Positions 6,826-14,241 of a stretch of DNA of 15,775 bases are shown one piece after another. Where the stretch lies: assembly GCA_002342985.1 (NCBI GenBank), contig DDRC01000029.1:3335-19109 (forward strand), written 5' to 3'. The notes under the pieces were generated by a model, which was not told the origin of the DNA, did not search any database, and saw only the letters and a program-made list of their open reading frames with translations. Source of the stretch: Flavobacteriales bacterium UBA2426. Lineage in GTDB: Bacteria; Bacteroidota; Bacteroidia; Flavobacteriales_F; PHOS-HE28. The position numbers and the translations under genes were made by a program. The first letter of the stretch is position 1, and each line of letters opens with the position of its first letter.

Positions 6826-8229
6826 TCACTGCTTCACGAAGCGCAGGCTCGTTGCACCGGATGCGCCAAGGGAATGCAGCACGTACACGCCTGCCGGGTA
6901 TCCGGTGAGGTCGAGGTCCACCGCGCGCTTCCCGTTGATCGGCCAGGCCCGCAGGATCCGTCCATGCGCATCAAGCACCTCCAAGCGGTCAATGGGGCGC
7001 CCACTGATGTACCGCGCATGATCCGACACCGGGTTCGGTAGCAGGAGGCCCCCATCGGGCGCCCACTCGCTCAGGTCCGTGGTGCAGGTCTCGAAGGCGC
7101 CGGCATCCAGCGTGGCATGCTGGCAACGCAGCGTCCCATTCACCGGATGCACGTACTCGTACCACGCCACGAGCGGATAACCACTCGTAGCAACTCCTGC
7201 GGGATAAGCGATGGCATGCGCGGGTGATGAAGCGGTGATGCGATAGTCGTAGTTCGCTGCATCGGCGAAGCCAACAGACGCGATGCTCGTGGCCTGCAGG
7301 TTCCCGAGCGTATCGATGCTGGTTGGCCATGCGCTCATGAAGCTGCCGCCACCGGCGAGGATGTTGCCGTAGGCCTTGAAGAACGCGTTAGCCGGCGCCT
7401 GGAAGAAGCTGCCGTTCGCCTTCTCGTTCACCAGGGTGTTGTTCACGGCATACAGCTCGTGCGGACCCGGATTGCTCGTGCCCTCCATGCCGAAGCCGAC
7501 CAGGTTGCTGTTCTGGCTCTGCAGGCCTTGCTGGATAACGTTGCCGATCAGGTAGGCCTGTCCGCCGTTCGGCAGGTCGATCTCGCGGCTGGCGGTGCCA
7601 TCGGCCTCGTTGCTGAAGCGGTTGTACTCGATCACGTTCACCCAGGCGCGGCTCTTCAGCTCGTGGCCCACATCGGCGCGGTGGCTGTAGTTGTAGCGGA
7701 AGATCAGCGAATCCACCTGGCCGATGTAGAGGTTGTGCGAATAGCCGTCGCCATAACCATGATGACCGAACTCGCTGTATTCGATGCGCACGGTGCTCGG
7801 GTGGTACTCGCCGCAGAGGATCCCGTTCTCGTTGTGATGGAACCAGCAATGGCGCACGGTGAGGTTCAGTCCCTCCAGCCGGATGCCGGCACCGTTGTGG
7901 TCCGGCACCTGGCACTCGCTGAACTCGATCCACTCCACGGTGGTGTTGTCGCCCTGGATCACCCAGATCGCCTTGTCCCCCCAGCTCAATCCGTTGCTCT
8001 CCAGGTGCGCGAAGCCTCCCACGCCGCGCAGCACGAGGTTGTCGGCCTGCCAGCGCGCCACGTCGCTCGGGTACACGCCCGCTTCGATGTTCACGGTATC
8101 GCCATCGCCAACGAGCGTGGAGACCTGGCTCGGCATGGTGTAGGTGTGGCCAGGGCCGACGGTCCACGCGGTAGCGCACGCGTTACCGATGGAAAGCAGG
8201 GGCCAAAAGGCTGTCAGGAAACGCCTCAT
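6826..8229 (-). CDS. Secreted right-handed parallel beta-helix protein with T9SS sorting domain
   Basis: A 467-residue exported protein. The start is placed at ATG 8229, giving MRRFLTAFWPLL and a signal peptide of about 20 residues. A longer frame to 8310 would bury the signal and overlap the acetyltransferase gene. Residues about 25-385 carry many short beta-helix rungs with alternating N, G and hydrophobic positions (VEWIEFSEC, VRHCWFHHNENGI, IFRYNYSHRADV, LIGNVIQQG, LYAVNNTLV) and end in DAGAFET, a common beta-helix close. The block GHELKSRA to REIDLPNGG (189-223) recalls a family of bacterial beta-helix proteins of unknown substrate. Lys192 and Arg215 resemble the Lys/Arg pair of PL6 polysaccharide lyases, but this is only suggestive. 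Residues about 396-467 (LLPNPVSD to LRFVKQ) are a T9SS type A domain. A polysaccharide lyase or binding role is plausible but unproven. Confidence 0.83.
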   Translation of the reverse strand: MRRFLTAFWPLLSIGNACATAWTVGPGHTYTMPSQVSTLVGDGDTVNIEAGVYPSDVARWQADNLVLRGVGGFAHLESNGLSWGDKAIWVIQGDNTTVEWIEFSECQVPDHNGAGIRLEGLNLTVRHCWFHHNENGILCGEYHPSTVRIEYSEFGHHGYGDGYSHNLYIGQVDSLIFRYNYSHRADVGHELKSRAWVNVIEYNRFSNEADGTASREIDLPNGGQAYLIGNVIQQGLQSQNSNLVGFGMEGTSNPGPHELYAVNNTLVNEKANGSFFQAPANAFFKAYGNILAGGGSFMSAWPTSIDTLGNLQATSIASVGFADAANYDYRITASSPAHAIAYPAGVATSGYPLVAWYEYVHPVNGTLRCQHATLDAGAFETCTTDLSEWAPDGGLLLPNPVSDHARYISGRPIDRLEVLDAHGRILRAWPINGKRAVDLDLTGYPAGVYVLHSLGASGATSLRFVKQ

Positions 8230-8285
8230 GCGCTCGAACCAGACCATTCCCGGTTGCGCTGCGCCTCCGCAGCTCTGCAGCCCGC

Positions 8286-8795
8286 TCATCGCCTCACCGC
8301 ATAGATCCACTCATCCTCCACCCTGCCGTTCTTCACCAAGGTGCCTTCCAGCTTCGCCTCCAGCTTGAATCCGGCCTTTTCCAGCGCCTTCTGCGAAGCG
8401 GTGTTGCTGCCGAAGGGCGTGGCGTAGATGCGTGTCACCTCCGGGAATCCGGCGAAGCCCAGCTCCACCATCTGCCGGATGGCCTCCGTCATGATGCCCT
8501 TGCCACGGTGCTCCTTCGCAAGCCAATACCCCAGCTCCAGGTTGCGACGCCAGAGGTCTGGCTTCGGATGAAGGCCGATGGCGCCCGCGCATTCGCCTTC
8601 CACCTCGATGCACCGCCGGAGCGGCGGGCTCGTCAAAGCTTCCGCGATGAAGGCGCGGCCGTGCTCCTCCGTGTACGGGTGCGGAAAGGCATCCGTGAGG
8701 TGGGCCGCCACGGTGGGGTCGTTGGCATGCCGCACCAGGGCGGGGAGATCCGCCCCGCGGAAGGGACGCAAAAGGAATCCGGTCATGTGCGCCAT
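8286..8795 (-). CDS. GNAT-family N-acetyltransferase (RimJ/RimL-like)
   Basis: A 169-residue cytosolic protein expected to transfer an acetyl group from acetyl-CoA to an amine. Seen: an N-terminal strand FLLRPFRGADL, then motif A as LGYWLAKEHRGKGIMTEA with the pyrophosphate-binding RGKG at 97-100, then NTASQKALEKAGFKLEAKLEG, the usual RimJ/RimL-type C-terminal half. Length is normal for the family. The start could be ATG 8795 (MAHMTG) or ATG 8786 (MTG); I kept the longer one. The gene lies 28 nt after the membrane-protein gene and 56 nt before the beta-helix gene, all on the minus strand. Substrate candidates include a ribosomal protein, an antibiotic or a small amine; nothing here decides. 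Confidence 0.88.
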   Translation of the reverse strand: MAHMTGFLLRPFRGADLPALVRHANDPTVAAHLTDAFPHPYTEEHGRAFIAEALTSPPLRRCIEVEGECAGAIGLHPKPDLWRRNLELGYWLAKEHRGKGIMTEAIRQMVELGFAGFPEVTRIYATPFGSNTASQKALEKAGFKLEAKLEGTLVKNGRVEDEWIYAVRR

Positions 8796-8823
8796 CTGCG
8801 GGCAATCCCCTTGGTGCCGGTAC

Positions 8824-9477
8824 TCAACGCAGGTGCAGGTAGTACTCCGGCGGCCGGGGGCAGTTCACCGGGCACGGCGAGGCGCCCACGAGGATGTCAC
8901 CCGGCGATCCTGTGACCTCGGCTGCGCCACCGGCCAACCTCACCGGCGCCAGCTCGAAGGTCCAGCTCCCGTCCGTCGACCGCCGCTCCAGGAAGCCGAT
9001 GCCATTGGCACCGCTGATGGACAGCAGCCCGCGCAGGACATCCCCCTTCACCTCCACCGACCAGGTCGGCCTGCCTGAATGGACGACCGCCTTCACCGCC
9101 TCCACCGCAGCCGTCTCGTCCAGCAGCAGCATGTCGGTGCGCTCGCCGGAGATGCCCTTGTACAGGCGGAAGCGGAGGGTTCCATCCGCTTCAGGGATGT
9201 GGCTGCCCTCCTCCTTGATAGGGGCGCCCAGCACCGCGTAGCCGCCGCCTTCGGCCTTGGCCAGGTAGAAGCGCGCGCCCCAGCCATCCGTAGCCCCCAA
9301 CAAGGCCTCGACATTCTCCAGGTCGAAGCAAGAGGCCCATTTCACGGCGGGCACAGGGCAGGGCGGGCACGGCTCCTTGGGCAATGCGAAATAGTAAATC
9401 ACTGCACCCATGGCCGCTCCGACCAGGAGCGTTCCATAGAGCCATGAGGAGGAGTACTTCTTGGGGTCGGTGGCCAT
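8824..9477 (-). CDS. Single-pass membrane protein of unknown function
   Basis: A 217-residue protein that I do not recognise. It has a short, partly basic N terminus (MATDPKKYSSS), one transmembrane helix at about 12-31 (WLYGTLLVGAAMGAVIYYF), then a Pro/Cys-rich linker KEPCPPCPVPAV with Cys37 and Cys40. A soluble domain of about 165 residues follows, and the tail CPVNCPRPP near the C terminus has a second Cys pair. The charge distribution suggests the C-terminal domain faces the periplasm, where the cysteines could form disulfides. It is the first gene of the minus-strand block and is divergent from the cyclase gene, with a plausible promoter at 9498-9528. It carries no T9SS domain. Confidence 0.7.
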   Translation of the reverse strand: MATDPKKYSSSWLYGTLLVGAAMGAVIYYFALPKEPCPPCPVPAVKWASCFDLENVEALLGATDGWGARFYLAKAEGGGYAVLGAPIKEEGSHIPEADGTLRFRLYKGISGERTDMLLLDETAAVEAVKAVVHSGRPTWSVEVKGDVLRGLLSISGANGIGFLERRSTDGSWTFELAPVRLAGGAAEVTGSPGDILVGASPCPVNCPRPPEYYLHLR

Positions 9478-9497
9478 GGGGGTAGGGTTTGGTCATG

Positions 9498-9528
9498 GAA
9501 AGCTAACTGACATCATGGTTACCAGCAA
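9498..9528 (-). promoter_or_regulatory. Candidate Bacteroidota promoter for the minus-strand block
   Basis: On the minus strand, TTG (9528-9526) and TAGCTTTC (9505-9498) are separated by 20 nt. This fits the TTG / TAnnTTTG arrangement of the Bacteroidota primary sigma factor, with C in place of the last G. The box ends 20 nt before the ATG at 9477. Confidence 0.45.
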
Positions 9529-9548
9529 GCCGCTGCATCCTACCTTTC
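9519..9548 (+). promoter_or_regulatory. Candidate promoter of the adenylate cyclase gene, close to the start codon
   Basis: TACCTTTC (9541-9548) resembles the TAnnTTTG -7 box, and TTA at 9519-9521 is a weak -33 element 19 nt before it. The box ends only 4 nt before ATG 9553, so the transcript would be leaderless or nearly so. It overlaps the divergent promoter at 9498-9528, so the two could compete for polymerase. Confidence 0.35.
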
Positions 9549-9552
9549 ATTC

Positions 9553-11379
9553 ATGGCAGCCGGGGTCTCATTGCGCGGTTTGCACCGACTCCTCCTCGCG
9601 GCGGCCTGCGCGTGGTCCGCGGACACGTCCGCACAGGATCGCACAAGGATGCAGGCTTGCGTGGACAGCTGCGAATCCGCCCTCTCCGATGGCGCCTATG
9701 CCGATGCAATGAATCAGGCGGAGGAAGCCATGGCCATCGCCGTGGCGCTGCAGGACAGCGCTGCGATCGCCGATGTGCTGGTGAAGCGCAGCACCATCTG
9801 GATGATGAAGGGCGACTACAACAGCTCCCTCACCGAGTTGCAGGCCGCGCTGCCCATCTACGAGGCGCTGGGCGATGATTCCGGCATCGCCACGGTCCTC
9901 AACGCCATCGGCTCCATCCACTATTTCGACAGGAACTATCCGCGGGCCCACTACTACTACCTCAAGAGCCTGATGATCCGTCAGCGCCAGGGCATCCGGT
10001 CGGAGGTGGCCACCCTTTACGGCAACATAGGATCCGTGCTGGAGGAGATGGGCCGCACCGACAGTGCGCTGGTCTACCACAGGCGCCACCTCAGCATCCG
10101 CAGGGCCGAGGGGCACCATTGGTGGATTCCCGTGTGCTTCACGAACCTGGGCGTCTGTCACGACAAGATGGGCCGCACCGACAGCGCGCTCCATTACCTG
10201 GAGCGGGGCCTCGCCCTCTTCAAGCCCGACGACCGGGGCAGCCATGCCCACGCCTACGCCATGAGCTCGCTCGGACTGGTCCGCCTGCATGCCGGGCGCC
10301 TGCGGTCGGCCATCGCCACCTGCAGCGAGGCACTCGCCCTCGCCAACGAAACAGGCGACCTGCCGATCAAGGAGCAGTGCTACAGCTGCCTGTACCAGAC
10401 CTACCAGGCGCTGGGGGACGCCCATCGGGCGCTGCAGATGCACAAGCGCTACATCGCTGTGCGCGACAGCATCTCCGGCGAGAAGCGGGCCAAGGAGATC
10501 GTGCGGATCGAGCTCACCTACGATTTCGAGCGCACGCGGCTCGCCGACAGCCTCCGCCGCGTGGACGAGCAGCGACAGGCAGACTTCGCCTACCAGCAGC
10601 GCCTGGCACGCGAGCGCGACCAGAAGCGCGTCTTCCTGTTCAGCTCCATCGGCGTGCTCCTCATCGCCGGCGGCCTCTGGAGCCGGTTGCGGCACATCCA
10701 GCGCTCGCGCAACCTCATCAAGCAGGAGCGCGACCGGAGCGACAGGCTCCTGCTCAACATCCTGCCGGCCCCCATCGCCGCCGAACTCAAGTTGCACGGC
10801 CGGGCGCAGGCCCGTGAAGTGGATGGGGTGTCCATCCTCTTCACCGACTTCCACGACTTCACCGCCCTAGGCGAGCGCCTGAGCCCGAACGAGCTCGTGG
10901 CGGAGATCGACACCTGTTTCCGCGCCTTCGATGCCGTGGTGGCACGCCACGGACTGGAGAAGATCAAGACCATCGGCGATGCCTACATGTGCGCCGGCGG
11001 CCTGCCCCACCCGCGCCCGGGCAGCGCCGCCGATACCTTGCGTGCAGCGCTGGAGATGCAGGAGTGGCTTCAGCAGCGGGCCGCTGACCGGCGAGCCCAG
11101 GGACTGCCGGCCTTCCGCATGCGGGCCGGAATCCACACCGGCCCCGTGGTGGCGGGCATCGTGGGCGAGAGCAAGTTCCAGTACGATGTATGGGGCGATA
11201 CGGTGAACACTGCCGCCCGGATGGAGTCGGCTGGCGCCGTGGACGAGGTGAACATCAGCGAGGCGACGCTTCAGGTGGTGAAGGACGAACCGGGCCTTGC
11301 ATTCTCGCCGCGCGGCCGCATCGGCGCCAAGGGCAAGGGCGAGCTGGCCATGTTCTTCGTGCGCCGGTCGGCCGGATGA
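9553..11379 (+). CDS. TPR-sensor class III adenylate cyclase, membrane-anchored
   Basis: A 608-residue protein expected to make cAMP from ATP. A likely signal sequence (1-27, ending TSA before QD) is followed by about seven TPR repeats (about 35-325), an amphipathic charged helix (about 325-358), one transmembrane helix (about 360-377), a second helical linker ending RLLLNILPAPIAAEL (a common cyclase lead-in), and a class III catalytic domain (about 425-605). All six key residues are present: metal-binding Asp432 and Asp476, adenine-selecting Lys472 and Asp545, and transition-state Asn552 and Arg556. Lys472 with Asp545 argues for ATP rather than GTP. The predicted topology places the TPR domain in the periplasm and the cyclase in the cytosol. 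Repeats at residues 166-173 and 206-213 (MGRTDSAL) are nearly identical at DNA level. It is divergent from the minus-strand block and convergent with the TonB-dependent receptor gene. Confidence 0.9.
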   Translation: MAAGVSLRGLHRLLLAAACAWSADTSAQDRTRMQACVDSCESALSDGAYADAMNQAEEAMAIAVALQDSAAIADVLVKRSTIWMMKGDYNSSLTELQAALPIYEALGDDSGIATVLNAIGSIHYFDRNYPRAHYYYLKSLMIRQRQGIRSEVATLYGNIGSVLEEMGRTDSALVYHRRHLSIRRAEGHHWWIPVCFTNLGVCHDKMGRTDSALHYLERGLALFKPDDRGSHAHAYAMSSLGLVRLHAGRLRSAIATCSEALALANETGDLPIKEQCYSCLYQTYQALGDAHRALQMHKRYIAVRDSISGEKRAKEIVRIELTYDFERTRLADSLRRVDEQRQADFAYQQRLARERDQKRVFLFSSIGVLLIAGGLWSRLRHIQRSRNLIKQERDRSDRLLLNILPAPIAAELKLHGRAQAREVDGVSILFTDFHDFTALGERLSPNELVAEIDTCFRAFDAVVARHGLEKIKTIGDAYMCAGGLPHPRPGSAADTLRAALEMQEWLQQRAADRRAQGLPAFRMRAGIHTGPVVAGIVGESKFQYDVWGDTVNTAARMESAGAVDEVNISEATLQVVKDEPGLAFSPRGRIGAKGKGELAMFFVRRSAG

Positions 11380-11407
11380 GTCCGCGACGCGCCAAGCAGG
11401 GCGGGAT

Positions 11408-11420
11408 GGGCCTCCGGCCC
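11408..11420. terminator. Possible short hairpin between two convergent genes
   Basis: GGGCCTCCGGCCC is a perfect 5-bp GC stem with a 3-nt loop in the 43-nt gap between the convergent cyclase and receptor stops. There is no T-run on either side, so it is at best a weak bidirectional terminator. Confidence 0.25.
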
Positions 11421-11422
11421 GC

Positions 11423-13942
11423 TCAGAACCACGCGATCAGCTTCAGGTTGAAGCGGCGCGGGGTGAGGAAGTCCGGGATGGAGTACTGGCGGCCGGTGAC
11501 GTCGGTGATCCAGGTATGGTTGGCGACGTTGTTGATGTTGAGCAGGTTGAAGACCTCCGCGCTCAGCCAAAGGTCGTCCACGTGCTTGCGCCAGCCATGC
11601 CGGCTCTGGCCCTCGGCACCCAGGAACTGCTTGCTGAAGCCGATGTCCACCCGCCGGTAGAGGCTCGTGCGGAGCGTATCGGCGTACCGGTTGCTGTTGG
11701 GCGGGCCGAAAGGCAGGCCGGTGCCGAAGACCAGGTTCACATGCACCTTCCAGCTGGGCCAGCGCGGCATCTCATCCTGGAAGAACATGGCCACGTTCAC
11801 CCGCTGGTCGGTGGGGCGAGGGATGAAGCCGGGCTCCACCCGTGCGCTGTCCACCGCCACGTTGTCGCGCGTGTAGCCCGGGTAGATGGTGTCGCCCGCG
11901 GCATTGAAGCGCCAGTAGAAGAAGTCATCCTTCAGGTCCTCGCGCGCGCTCAGCACGCCGATGCTCATCCAGCTGTCGATGCCCTCGATGAACTGGCCGG
12001 CAAGCTTCACGTCGAGCCCCGTGGCGTAGCCCTTGGCGTTGTTGGTGCCGTAGTACCGGATGCGGATGTTGTCGACCTCATAGGGGATCAGGTCGTCCAT
12101 ATGCTTGTAGTAGGCCTCCGCGGTGAACTTGAAGGGACGGTCCCAGATGTCGAACCAACGGTCCATGCCGAGCAGCGCGTGGATGCTGCGCTGCGCGCGG
12201 ATGTCGGGATTCAGCGTGCCGTCGAGCCGGCGCACTTCGCGGTAGAAGGGCGGCTGGTAGTAGAGCCCGCCGGCCAGCCAGAAGCTGTAGTCGCGGTCGA
12301 TGACCGAATCTGGCCGGATGATCCGCTTCCAGCCGGGATGCCAGGTGAGCCGCGCGCGCGGACTGGCCACCGTCTGCCCGTTGTAGGTCCAGTGCTGCGC
12401 GCGCACGCCGGCCACCAGGGTCCACCAGCGGTCGCTGCCCGAGTCCCAGCGCCAGGTGTTCTGCAGGTAGCCGCTGGCGCGCAGGCTCTCCATGCTCAGG
12501 CTGGCGCGCAAGCTATTGTTGAGGAAGAGGTCCTCGCCCGTGTTCAGCGGCACGCTGTAATCCGCCGAATCCAGCAGGTACCACTCGTTCAGCCGGTCGT
12601 TGATCGACTCCAGGCGGGCATCCACGCCCCATTGCAGGTAGCTCTTCGGCAGCTGCAGATAGCCCTTGTGCGCCAGGGTGTGCACGGTGGCATCCAGGTC
12701 GTTGCGGGCATGGTCCAGGTAGGTGCCGATGCCCAGGTCGCGCACCACTTCGCCGAATTGGTCGCTCCCCAGGTCACGCTCCAGCTCGCCGAGCCGATAC
12801 TGCCCCTGGATGGTGAAGCGCTCGCTCTCGAAGGTGCGGTAGGTGCTGCCCGTGAATTTCAGGAGGAGGTCCTTGTTCACCTGGTAGTTCAGGTTGAGCG
12901 CGCCGAACCAGGTCTCGAACTGCGTGCGCTCCTGCCCATCGAAGTACACCGTGAACCGCAGCGCCTGGTTGAAGGGCCCGAATTCCGTCTCGCGGTCGTC
13001 GGGCACCACATTGTACTGGTTGCGCGAGTACAGGCCGAGGAAGCCGAGCTCCAGCCGGTCGGTGAGGTCGTAGGTCCAGTAGGTCTGCACATCGGTGTAC
13101 ACGGGGCGGTACTCGCCCTTGGTGTCGAGCCCGCTGAGCAGGAAGCGGTTGGTGCGGTAGCGCACCCCGGTGGTCTGCCGCAGCCGGAGGCCGAGCATGG
13201 CGTTCTCGATGTGCAGGGAGCCGCCCAGGATGCTGGCCATGGCCGTGCCGGCGAACTCCCGCGGGCGGCGGTAGCGGATATCGAGCACGCTGCTCATCTT
13301 GTCGCCATAGCGCGCCTCGAAGCCGCCCGCGCTGAACTGGATCCGGTCGATCATGTCGGGGTTCGGGAAGCTCAACCCCTCCTGCTGACCGGCCCGCACA
13401 AGGAATGGACGGTACACCTCGATGTCGTTCACATAGACCAGGTTCTCGTCGAAATTGCCGCCCCGCACGCTGTAGCCGCTGCTCAGCTCGTTGCGGCTCA
13501 CCACGCCCAGCTGGCCCACCAGCAGGGCTTCCACGCCGCCCAGCGGGCTGGGATTGATGCGCGCCAGCTTGGGGTCGATGCGCTCCACGCCCAGCTCCCG
13601 GAGCCGCCGGGAGCCCTCCACATCAACCGGCGCCAGCGTGATGAAGCGCAGCCGCACGTTGATGGTGCGCACCTCGCCCGTATTCACCACCACCTCCTCC
13701 GTGACGGGCGTGGTGCCCGAATAGCTCCACATCACGCGGTGCGGCAGGCCGGCCGGGAGCTCCAAGCGGAACTCACCGCGGTCATTGCACACCGTGCCCA
13801 TGGTGGTGCCCGGTACCGATACCGTGGCCATCGGCAGCGCTGCACCGGTCTCGTCGCGCACCGTGCCCTGCACCGTGCCCGTGGCCTGGCCGAAGGAGAC
13901 CAGTGCCGGCAGAAGGCAAAGAAGCAGCAGGAGCGCGCGCAT
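11423..13942 (-). CDS. TonB-dependent outer-membrane receptor
   Basis: An 839-residue outer-membrane beta-barrel protein. Residues 1-18 are a signal peptide, cut before QATG. Residues about 21-100 form a carboxypeptidase-D-regulatory-like domain (GTVQGTVRDETGAALPMATV), common on Bacteroidota receptors. Residues about 105-225 form the plug (GYSVRGGNFDENLVYVNDIE and SAGGFEARYGDKMSSVLDI). The rest is rich in alternating aromatic strands and ends RRFNLKLIAWF, with the terminal Phe used for barrel assembly. It should import a large or scarce ligand using TonB energy. No SusD partner is adjacent, and no siderophore, B12 or glycan gene is nearby, so the ligand is unknown. The frame is intact with no premature stop. 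It is divergent from the Lacal_2735 gene, with an 82-nt gap. Confidence 0.9.
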   Translation of the reverse strand: MRALLLLLCLLPALVSFGQATGTVQGTVRDETGAALPMATVSVPGTTMGTVCNDRGEFRLELPAGLPHRVMWSYSGTTPVTEEVVVNTGEVRTINVRLRFITLAPVDVEGSRRLRELGVERIDPKLARINPSPLGGVEALLVGQLGVVSRNELSSGYSVRGGNFDENLVYVNDIEVYRPFLVRAGQQEGLSFPNPDMIDRIQFSAGGFEARYGDKMSSVLDIRYRRPREFAGTAMASILGGSLHIENAMLGLRLRQTTGVRYRTNRFLLSGLDTKGEYRPVYTDVQTYWTYDLTDRLELGFLGLYSRNQYNVVPDDRETEFGPFNQALRFTVYFDGQERTQFETWFGALNLNYQVNKDLLLKFTGSTYRTFESERFTIQGQYRLGELERDLGSDQFGEVVRDLGIGTYLDHARNDLDATVHTLAHKGYLQLPKSYLQWGVDARLESINDRLNEWYLLDSADYSVPLNTGEDLFLNNSLRASLSMESLRASGYLQNTWRWDSGSDRWWTLVAGVRAQHWTYNGQTVASPRARLTWHPGWKRIIRPDSVIDRDYSFWLAGGLYYQPPFYREVRRLDGTLNPDIRAQRSIHALLGMDRWFDIWDRPFKFTAEAYYKHMDDLIPYEVDNIRIRYYGTNNAKGYATGLDVKLAGQFIEGIDSWMSIGVLSAREDLKDDFFYWRFNAAGDTIYPGYTRDNVAVDSARVEPGFIPRPTDQRVNVAMFFQDEMPRWPSWKVHVNLVFGTGLPFGPPNSNRYADTLRTSLYRRVDIGFSKQFLGAEGQSRHGWRKHVDDLWLSAEVFNLLNINNVANHTWITDVTGRQYSIPDFLTPRRFNLKLIAWF

Positions 13943-13952
13943 CGAAGGGCGG

Positions 13953-13960
13953 CAAAGTAA
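13953..13960 (-). promoter_or_regulatory. Candidate -7 box for the TonB-dependent receptor
   Basis: TTACTTTG on the minus strand matches TAnnTTTG except for T in place of A at position two. It ends 10 nt before the ATG at 13942. I could not find a clear TTG at the right distance upstream. Confidence 0.3.
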
Positions 13961-14024
13961 CGGACCGCCACTTGCCTTGGTATGCGGCCAGCGAACCGGA
14001 TGCCCGCTCAGGTGTTTTCGTCAC

Positions 14025-14195
14025 ATGTTCAATCCATTCAGGAAGAGGACCGCGCGCGAGCGCTTGCAGGCCGAGTACCGGAAGCTGCTGGAAGAGTCGT
14101 TCCGCCTGAGCACCACCGACCGCCGGGCCAGCGACCTGAAGCGCGCCGAGGCGGAGGCGGTGCTGCAGCGCCTCGAAGCCCTGCCGAAGTCCTGA
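14025..14195 (+). CDS. Small Lacal_2735-family protein
   Basis: A 56-residue protein, MFNPFRKRTARERLQAEYRK and onward, with the features I associate with the Lacal_2735 / DUF6435 family of Bacteroidota. These are a short aromatic and basic N terminus, a helical segment LQAEYRKLLEESF, the central LSTTDRRASDLKRAEAE, and the end VLQRLEALPKS. The function is unknown. It is highly charged and predicted to be all-helical and cytosolic, with no signal or membrane segment. The start ATG 14025 is preferred over an upstream in-frame extension to 13785 that would overlap the receptor gene. It lies 46 nt before purL on the same strand. Confidence 0.82.
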   Translation: MFNPFRKRTARERLQAEYRKLLEESFRLSTTDRRASDLKRAEAEAVLQRLEALPKS

Positions 14196-14205
14196 CCGGC
14201 GGTCC

Positions 14206-14234
14206 TTGCCGCCAAGGCGGCGCGAATAACTTCG
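14206..14234 (+). promoter_or_regulatory. Candidate promoter of purL
   Basis: TTG (14206-14208) and TAACTTCG (14227-14234) are 18 nt apart, matching the Bacteroidota TTG / TAnnTTTG pattern with one change. The box ends 7 nt before ATG 14242, leaving almost no leader. purL may therefore be transcribed independently of the small gene upstream. Confidence 0.45.
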
Positions 14235-14241
14235 CCGCCCG

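Noticed and set aside
8230..8310. 27-codon upstream extension of the beta-helix protein
   Set aside because: It would bury the signal peptide that begins at ATG 8229 and overlap the end of the acetyltransferase gene.
9568..10854. Minus-strand ORF of 428 codons
   Set aside because: Antisense to the TPR part of the adenylate cyclase and without a recognisable domain.
11297..13960. Plus-strand ORF of 887 codons
   Set aside because: Antisense to the TonB-dependent receptor gene, low-complexity Ala/Val/His composition, no domain; a shadow frame.
14193..14235. GC-rich inverted repeat (GCCGCC AA GGCGGC) considered as a terminator between the small gene and purL
   Set aside because: The loop would be only 2 nt and no T-run follows; the region is better explained by a purL promoter.
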